Below, piece after piece: positions 6,787 through 8,372 of a stretch of DNA of 8,372 nucleotides. Below the pieces are notes generated by a model. It did no database searches, was not told where the DNA came from, and worked only from the letters and a program-made list of their open reading frames with translations. The position numbers and the translations under genes are program-made. The stretch's first letter is position 1. Each line of letters opens with the position of its first letter. The stretch is from Chloroflexota bacterium (lineage in GTDB: Bacteria > Chloroflexota > Limnocylindria > P2-11E), in NCBI GenBank assembly GCA_005889445.1, contig VBGS01000139.1, positions 1 through 8,372 on the forward strand. Direction: 5' to 3'.

Positions 6787-8372
6787 TCAGTCCCGCGCGG
6801 ATGCGTCCCAGGCGATGCTGTCCCACGCAACGGAGTCCCAGGCCACGCTGTCCCACGCGACGGAATCCCACGCGACCGAGTCCCACACGACGCTGTCCCA
6901 CGCGATCGAGTCCCAGCTGAAGTTGTCCCAGGCGACGCTGTCCCAGACCACGCTGTCCCAGGTGAGCTGATCCCAGGCGATCCCGCCAGCCGTCGGATCC
7001 GTCCAGATCATCGGCGTGCCGTACAGGAGCGAGAACGCCGATCGCGCGAAGGCGTCGGCGGGCCTCGCGTGGAGCCGTGTCAGGACGCGCGTCGTCTGGC
7101 CGCCCTCGCTCGCGAGCGGCGCCGTGACGACCCGCAGGCTCGTCTGCGGCGCGACTGGCTGGGGTGGCGTGTATTGCGACGCGGCGAACACGTCGACGAG
7201 GCCGCTGCCGCTCGCGAGCGGATCCGGTTGCGGAACGGCGGTGGGGTCGCCGTACGGCTGGGTCGTCTGCATGAGCAGCGACTTGACCTGATCCGGTGTG
7301 AGCGCGGGTTGACTCTGGAGCAGGAGCGCGACCGCGCCTGAGATGACCGCGGTCGACATCGAGGTCCCGCTCAGCCGGAAATAGGTCGCGCCGGTGTGCG
7401 CGACGACGACGCGGTCGGGGAAGAGGCGGTCGAGCGCGCTGCCCTCGACGCGGAGCGAGATGATGCGCCGGCCCGGGGCGACGACGTCTGGCTTGGCGTT
7501 GCCGTCGGGCGTTCCCCATGACGAGAACCACGCGAGGACGTCGTCGCTCGCGATCTTCGTGCCGCGGTCGTCCGTCGCCCCAACGGTGATCGCGTATGGG
7601 TCGATGCCCGGAGTCAGGACGGTGTCGCGACTCGGTCCGGCGTTCCCCGACGCGGCCACGACGACGAGACCCTGCCGCCAGGCGACCTCGACCGCGGCCG
7701 ACATCGGGTCGGTGTGATAGGAGCCGTGCGCGGGCGCGCCGAACGAAAGATTGATCGCGCGGATGTGGTACGCCGCGCGGTGCGCGAGGACCCACTCGAT
7801 CCCGCGCACCACCGAGGACAGCCGGCCGCCTCCCATGCTGTCGAGTACGCGAACGTCGACGATGTCAGCCTGCGGCGCGACACCGACGAACTCGCCAGCG
7901 GACGCCGCGCCGTTGCCCGCGATCGTCCCGGCGATGTGGGTGCCGTGCCCGCCCGGATCCGCAGTGACTCTGCTGTCCGCGAAGTTGACCGACGCGATCA
8001 CGCGGTCACCGAGATCCGGATTTGCCGCGACGCCCGAGTCGAGCACGGCGACCGCGACGCCTCGACCGGTCGTCCCCTGTGCCCAGAGCTGGTCGGCGCG
8101 AATGACGCTCGGGTAGACCGCCACCGCAGGGGCGATTCCCACCGGTGCCGCTGTCGAGGCGGCCGCGGGCGTCGCGGCCGGTGAGGACGTCGCCGCAGGA
8201 GCTAGCGTCGGCGTGGGCGTTGGGGTCGGCGGCGCGGGGGTTGGGGTCGGCGTTGCCGGCGCCGCGGGTGCGGCCGTCGGTGTCGGCGTTGGGGTCGGCG
8301 TCGGGGTCGGCGGCGCGGGGGTTGGGGTCGGCGTCACCGGCGTTGGCGTCGGCGCGATCGTCGGAGCCGGTG
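6787..8372 (-). CDS. S8 subtilisin-like serine protease with Pro-Thr linker and C-terminal WDS repeats, 5'-partial
   Basis: Peptidase of the subtilase (S8) family, presumably exported; the start and any signal peptide lie beyond the right window edge. The frame is open to the edge, so the GTG at 8337 is not a reliable start. Counting from that GTG: residues 1 to about 70 are a Pro/Thr/Ala-rich linker. The catalytic domain spans about 75-390 with Asp100 in AVAVLDSGV (codon 8038-8040), His131 in GGHGTHIAGTIAG (7945-7947), the oxyanion Asn232 in ASGNAGP, and Ser326 in LSGTSMSTAVISG (7360-7362). The full triad is present, so it should be active. No I9-type prodomain is visible in the window. After a Pro-rich spacer (PPQPVAPQ) and a small region up to about residue 450, the protein ends in eleven WDSVA-type pentapeptides and WDASARD, with TGA at 6787-6789. 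The linker suggests a surface or secreted protein with the protease held away from an N-terminal part not seen here. The downstream propeller gene is on the same strand, 81 bp away. Confidence 0.95.
   Translation of the reverse strand, partial: PAPTIAPTPTPVTPTPTPAPPTPTPTPTPTPTAAPAAPATPTPTPAPPTPTPTPTLAPAATSSPAATPAAASTAAPVGIAPAVAVYPSVIRADQLWAQGTTGRGVAVAVLDSGVAANPDLGDRVIASVNFADSRVTADPGGHGTHIAGTIAGNGAASAGEFVGVAPQADIVDVRVLDSMGGGRLSSVVRGIEWVLAHRAAYHIRAINLSFGAPAHGSYHTDPMSAAVEVAWRQGLVVVAASGNAGPSRDTVLTPGIDPYAITVGATDDRGTKIASDDVLAWFSSWGTPDGNAKPDVVAPGRRIISLRVEGSALDRLFPDRVVVAHTGATYFRLSGTSMSTAVISGAVALLLQSQPALTPDQVKSLLMQTTQPYGDPTAVPQPDPLASGSGLVDVFAASQYTPPQPVAPQTSLRVVTAPLASEGGQTTRVLTRLHARPADAFARSAFSLLYGTPMIWTDPTAGGIAWDQLTWDSVVWDSVAWDNFSWDSIAWDSVVWDSVAWDSVAWDSVAWDSVAWDSIAWDASARD
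6790..6975 (-). repeat. WDS(V/I)A pentapeptide tandem repeat (15-bp units)
   Basis: Eleven consecutive 15-bp units fill 6811-6975. In protein order they are WDQLT, WDSVV, WDSVA, WDNFS, WDSIA, WDSVV, WDSVA four times and WDSIA, followed by the degenerate cap WDASARD (6790-6810). W and D are invariant; position 3 is S except for one Q and one N; position 4 is hydrophobic. Every unit starts with TGGGA on the - strand. Similar W-[DN]-S repeats end S8 proteases in several high-GC phyla, as I recall; their function is not known to me. Confidence 0.95.
8130..8372 (-). repeat. Pro-Thr/Pro-Ala low-complexity linker
   Basis: Encodes runs of TP, AP and TAAPAAPAT before the protease domain, continuing to the window edge (PAPTIAPTPTPVTPTP just upstream of the GTG at 8337). 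At DNA level a 32-bp segment occurs identically at 8222-8253 and 8303-8334, 81 bp (27 codons) apart and therefore in frame. This looks like duplication inside the linker. Such linkers are typical of extracellular multidomain proteins. Confidence 0.9.

Noticed and set aside
6772..6795. Terminator hairpin after the protease
   Set aside because: The stem is short, overlaps the protease stop codon and has no T-tract. It looks like chance in GC-rich sequence.
6808..6975. CRISPR-like or regulatory repeat array
   Set aside because: The units are 15 bp, have no spacers, and stay in frame with the protease as WDSVA peptides.
6752..7795. A 347-codon - strand frame inside the protease gene
   Set aside because: It is a shifted shadow of the protease; its end is only the out-of-frame reading of the 15-bp repeat.
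8213..8327. Canonical G-quadruplex on the + strand
   Set aside because: There are enough G-runs, but some loops are 8-10 bases long and the runs follow from Pro/Thr codons on the other strand.

Overview
This window comes from a high-GC bacterial chromosome (roughly two-thirds G+C by eye, strong G/C third-position bias). Nothing in it fixes the taxonomy. The gene styles fit Chloroflexota or a neighbouring soil/aquatic high-GC lineage: a Pro-Thr linked S8 protease ending in WDS pentapeptides, a large exported BNR propeller, and Cache/PAS histidine kinases. That placement is an inference of low confidence.

Layout: two genes on the left (+ strand) are overlapping sensor histidine kinases. The first is membrane-bound (Cache-TM-PAS-PAS-HisKA-HATPase), enters from outside the window and is broken by a frame change with apparent loss of about 40 residues. 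The second (2171-3247) is an intact cytosolic PAS kinase whose TTG start overlaps the stop of the first. After a 68-bp gap comes a + strand gene (3316-4179) for a Tat-exported protein of unrecognised family. Its frame is interrupted by a single in-frame TGA at 3706, followed by a SECIS-like stem-loop. A perfect GC-rich hairpin at 4186-4212 separates it from two - strand genes. These are an exported BNR/VPS10-like beta-propeller protein (6705 down to 4220, broken by a frame change near 5464) and, upstream of it, an S8 subtilisin-like protease (from beyond the right edge down to 6787).

How the genes may work together: the left half is signal sensing, with no response regulator in view. The right half is an exported pair, a protease followed 81 bp later on the same strand by a propeller protein with its own good ribosome binding site. 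No gene links the two halves functionally.

Three of the five genes are interrupted (two frame changes, one in-frame stop). This could mean local sequence or assembly error, real gene decay, or for the TGA a recoding event. The most interesting items are the TGA plus SECIS-like hairpin, the eleven-unit WDS repeat at the end of the protease, and the apparent internal deletion in the first kinase. Intergenic stretches are all under 100 bp. No RNA genes, CRISPR arrays, transposases or attachment sites were seen.
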